From assembly GCA_002286715.1 (NCBI GenBank), contig NSJX01000001.1, forward strand, positions 1,161,925 to 1,225,924: DNA of 64,000 nucleotides, read 5' to 3'. Positions 62,260 through 64,000 of the stretch are shown here, in pieces. The position numbers and the translations under genes are program-made. This DNA is from Dentipellis sp. KUC8613. Taxonomy: Eukaryota > Basidiomycota > Agaricomycetes > Russulales > Hericiaceae. The notes below the pieces were generated by a model. That model was not told the origin of the DNA and searched no databases. It saw nothing but the letters and a program-made list of their open reading frames with translations. How positions within the stretch are numbered: position 1 is the stretch's first letter; the number at the start of each line of letters is the position of its first letter.

Positions 62260-64000
62260 ATGACCGACGAAGTCACGCAACAACCCCAGAACGCTAAGAA
62301 GGAGGAGAAGAAGCCACCGTCCAACGGTTCGACTCAGCAAGGCAATCCTCGTGGTCCTCGGCGCAACCCTTCCGTGTCCAAACCTCCCTCGGGTGGTAAC
62401 GCTCCTCAAGGTGGATCCCGACCATCCTCGGGTGCCGGCAACAGGAAGAACTCCAATGCTCCTGCCGTCGAGTCAGGGTCCGATACCGGCAAGAGGGGCG
62501 ACGGGAAGAAAAATGAGCAGCGCGGCAAGGGTCAAGGTGGTGGTGGCGGGCGGACGGGTCACCGTAAGGCTCCCTCTACGCAGCAGGGTAATCGCCAGGG
62601 TGGAAAGGATCAGTCCTCCGCGAAGCAGAACAACCCATCGGCAACTGTGAGTGGTTCTGAAGCAAGTGATGCTCTCTCCTCCCTTCAACGAGTCATTGCC
62701 GACCTGAAAACAACTTCACCGCCTAACCAGACCTCCCCACTGTCTGGCAACACCATGACCAGCTCGACCTCCATGCCCAGCTCTCAGACGACGACCTCGA
62801 CCCTCCCCCCGAACGCACCCGTGTTCCAACCAGGGGCCTCCATGTATCCCGCTCCGGGTCTCGGCGAGCAACCACCAAGGCATCGCAAGGCCGCGTCTCT
62901 TGGAGGTGCAGGATTATCTAGCAATTTCAACAACTTCTCCCCGCATCTAGGTTCTATGATCGAGGACGTTGAGGAAGGTCACGCTAACGTAAATTACGAG
63001 GAGGGTGAAATTCCGGAAAACGTCTACACTACTCAGGGACATCATCCGCGTTCGCAGTCACAGAGCTTCACGGCTCCTCGCTTTGCTGCACTTGCCGCAC
63101 AGCAAGAGCAGGGTGACATCGTTGGCCCTTCGGGTCGTCCCCAGCTTGCTCCAAACTTCATGTTCGGTGCGAGGCGCCGACCAAGCTCTACGACTCCCAT
63201 GGGCCCTCCAATTAATGAAGAAGATGCTGGATTCCAGTTTCCTCAACAGCAGACCATGCCGAGCTACTCCGACCAAGATCAGAGTCATCGTAGGGGGGAG
63301 AGTGGTGGCGAAATTAGGGGTATCATGGCCGAGCAGGTATGGGCCAACAATCAACAGTTACGATATCGTACTCAACGCCCAGAACAGATTGCCATTCAAA
63401 ACGAGATCGAAGCCTTGCAGAGGCAGCAGCAAGCCCTTTATCAGCAGCAGTTGGCGTCCAACCAGGTGCTGTCTTTCCAGACCAGCGGCCTTGCTCCGGG
63501 TCGCGCCGGTGCGCATCGCCGAGTGCAGAGCACCGTCCCTATGGGCTTAGGTGCCGGAAACTTGGGCGCCATGGGCCAGCAGGGTCTTATGAGTCAACTG
63601 GGTCTTGGTCATGTCAACCTTGGCCTTGATCAGTCCCAGGGTATTCCTCGCGGTCACGGCAGGCGACACAGCGTCAACGTAGTCAACAAGTCTGGAAGCC
63701 AGTCCAACTTTGGACAGATCTCGCAGGATGGGTTCGATGACGGGTTCGCCCCCCCTCCCGGGTTTGGTGGTCACTCTCGCCAGGCTTCCCGGGCAGACTC
63801 TAGTTGGCGCTTGAGTACGTGTCTGTTTGGCGTCGACGGTATCTTTCTTACTGACTATCTTGATAGACGGGGGCGTCGGGGGAATCCAGCAGAACAACGG
63901 ATTTACAGCAGATCTCGCACAAGCGCAAGCGCAGTTGCAGAGTCTTCAGCAATTCCGCGCTGCTGCTGGTGGCCACCATCATAAGATGCCTTCCTTCAGC
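62260..64000 (+). CDS. Ssd1-like RNA-binding translational regulator, N-terminal part (cut by window end)
   Basis: Ssd1 is an RNase II/RNB-fold mRNA-binding protein that has lost nuclease activity and controls translation of cell-wall and polarity mRNAs. Only the long disordered N-terminus is in the window: MTDEVTQQPQNAKKEEKKPP, Gly/Arg/Asn-rich runs, SLQRVIADLKT, then NVNYEEGEIPENVY, PRSQSQSFTAPRFAALAAQQ, PQLAPNFMFGARRR, IAIQNEIEALQRQQQALYQQ-type Gln helices, and GRRHSVNVVNKSG. After a short intron (about 63817-63867) the second exon gives NGFTADLAQAQAQLQSLQQF, RAAAGGHHHKMPSFS, the segment just before the cold-shock/RNB part in Ssd1 homologues. Phosphosite-like RxxS motifs (RKAAS, RRHSVN) fit regulation by an NDR/Orb6-type kinase, which is inferred. 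The RNB domain itself is not seen. Confidence 0.82.

Noticed and set aside
62351..62688. Alternate frames on both strands inside the Ssd1-like N-terminus
   Set aside because: These are shadows of low-complexity Gly/Gln/Asn-rich coding sequence.

Overview
This window is gene-dense nuclear DNA of a filamentous basidiomycete, most likely an Agaricomycete. Nearly every gene is cut by many 49-60 nt GT-AG introns with CTAAC/CTGAC-like branch sites. Intergenic gaps are often under 500 nt. Several proteins have a basidiomycete flavour: a CipC-like stress protein, an aryl-alcohol-oxidase-type GMC oxidoreductase, and a repeat-rich protein of unknown function. I see no mobile elements, tRNAs, rRNAs or CRISPR arrays. 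Coordinates are genomic spans of spliced coding regions; splice sites were read by eye.

Layout. 0-12 kb: a possible 3' end of a cut-off gene, a CipC-like stress protein (-), a Tgl4/SDP1-type patatin lipase (+), a small PUB-domain protein (+), and a 13-exon gene of unknown function (-) whose middle is a tandem array of duplicated exons. 11.6-24 kb: COP9 signalosome subunit 4 (+), a CDK12/Ctk1-type kinase with an RS-rich N-terminus (-), a DCAF8-like WD40 protein (-), vacuolar proteinase A (-) and a BRD8-like bromodomain protein (+). 24-36 kb: the giant Tra1/TRRAP pseudokinase (-). 36-45 kb: CTNNBL1 (+), UTP15 (-), TCTP (+), protein disulfide isomerase (-) and verprolin/WIP (-). 45-57 kb: a secreted GMC oxidoreductase with a GPI-like tail (-), an RBM42-like RNA-binding protein (-), ribosomal protein L5/uL18 (+), Mediator subunit 17 (-) and a Zn2Cys6 transcription factor (+). 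57-64 kb: a Kre9/Knh1-like GPI-anchored protein (-), ESCRT-III Vps24 (+), mitochondrial NAD-isocitrate dehydrogenase subunit 2 (+) and the N-terminal half of an Ssd1-like translational regulator (+, cut by the window end).

The genes are mostly unrelated housekeeping functions in alternating orientation. Several neighbours share a complex or process: BRD8-like and Tra1 (NuA4-type acetyltransferase) are convergent, UTP15 and TCTP (ribosome biogenesis/translation) share a 187-nt divergent promoter, and CSN4 and the DCAF-like protein both belong to cullin-RING ligase biology.

The most unusual item is the gene at 6892-11223. Eight consecutive exons each start by completing a split Tyr codon (T|AY) and continue with a YPxxYPxFxIYP-like motif. 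All internal ones are exact multiples of three and are separated by 50-55 nt phase-1 introns. The protein family is unknown to me and the exon array deserves attention.
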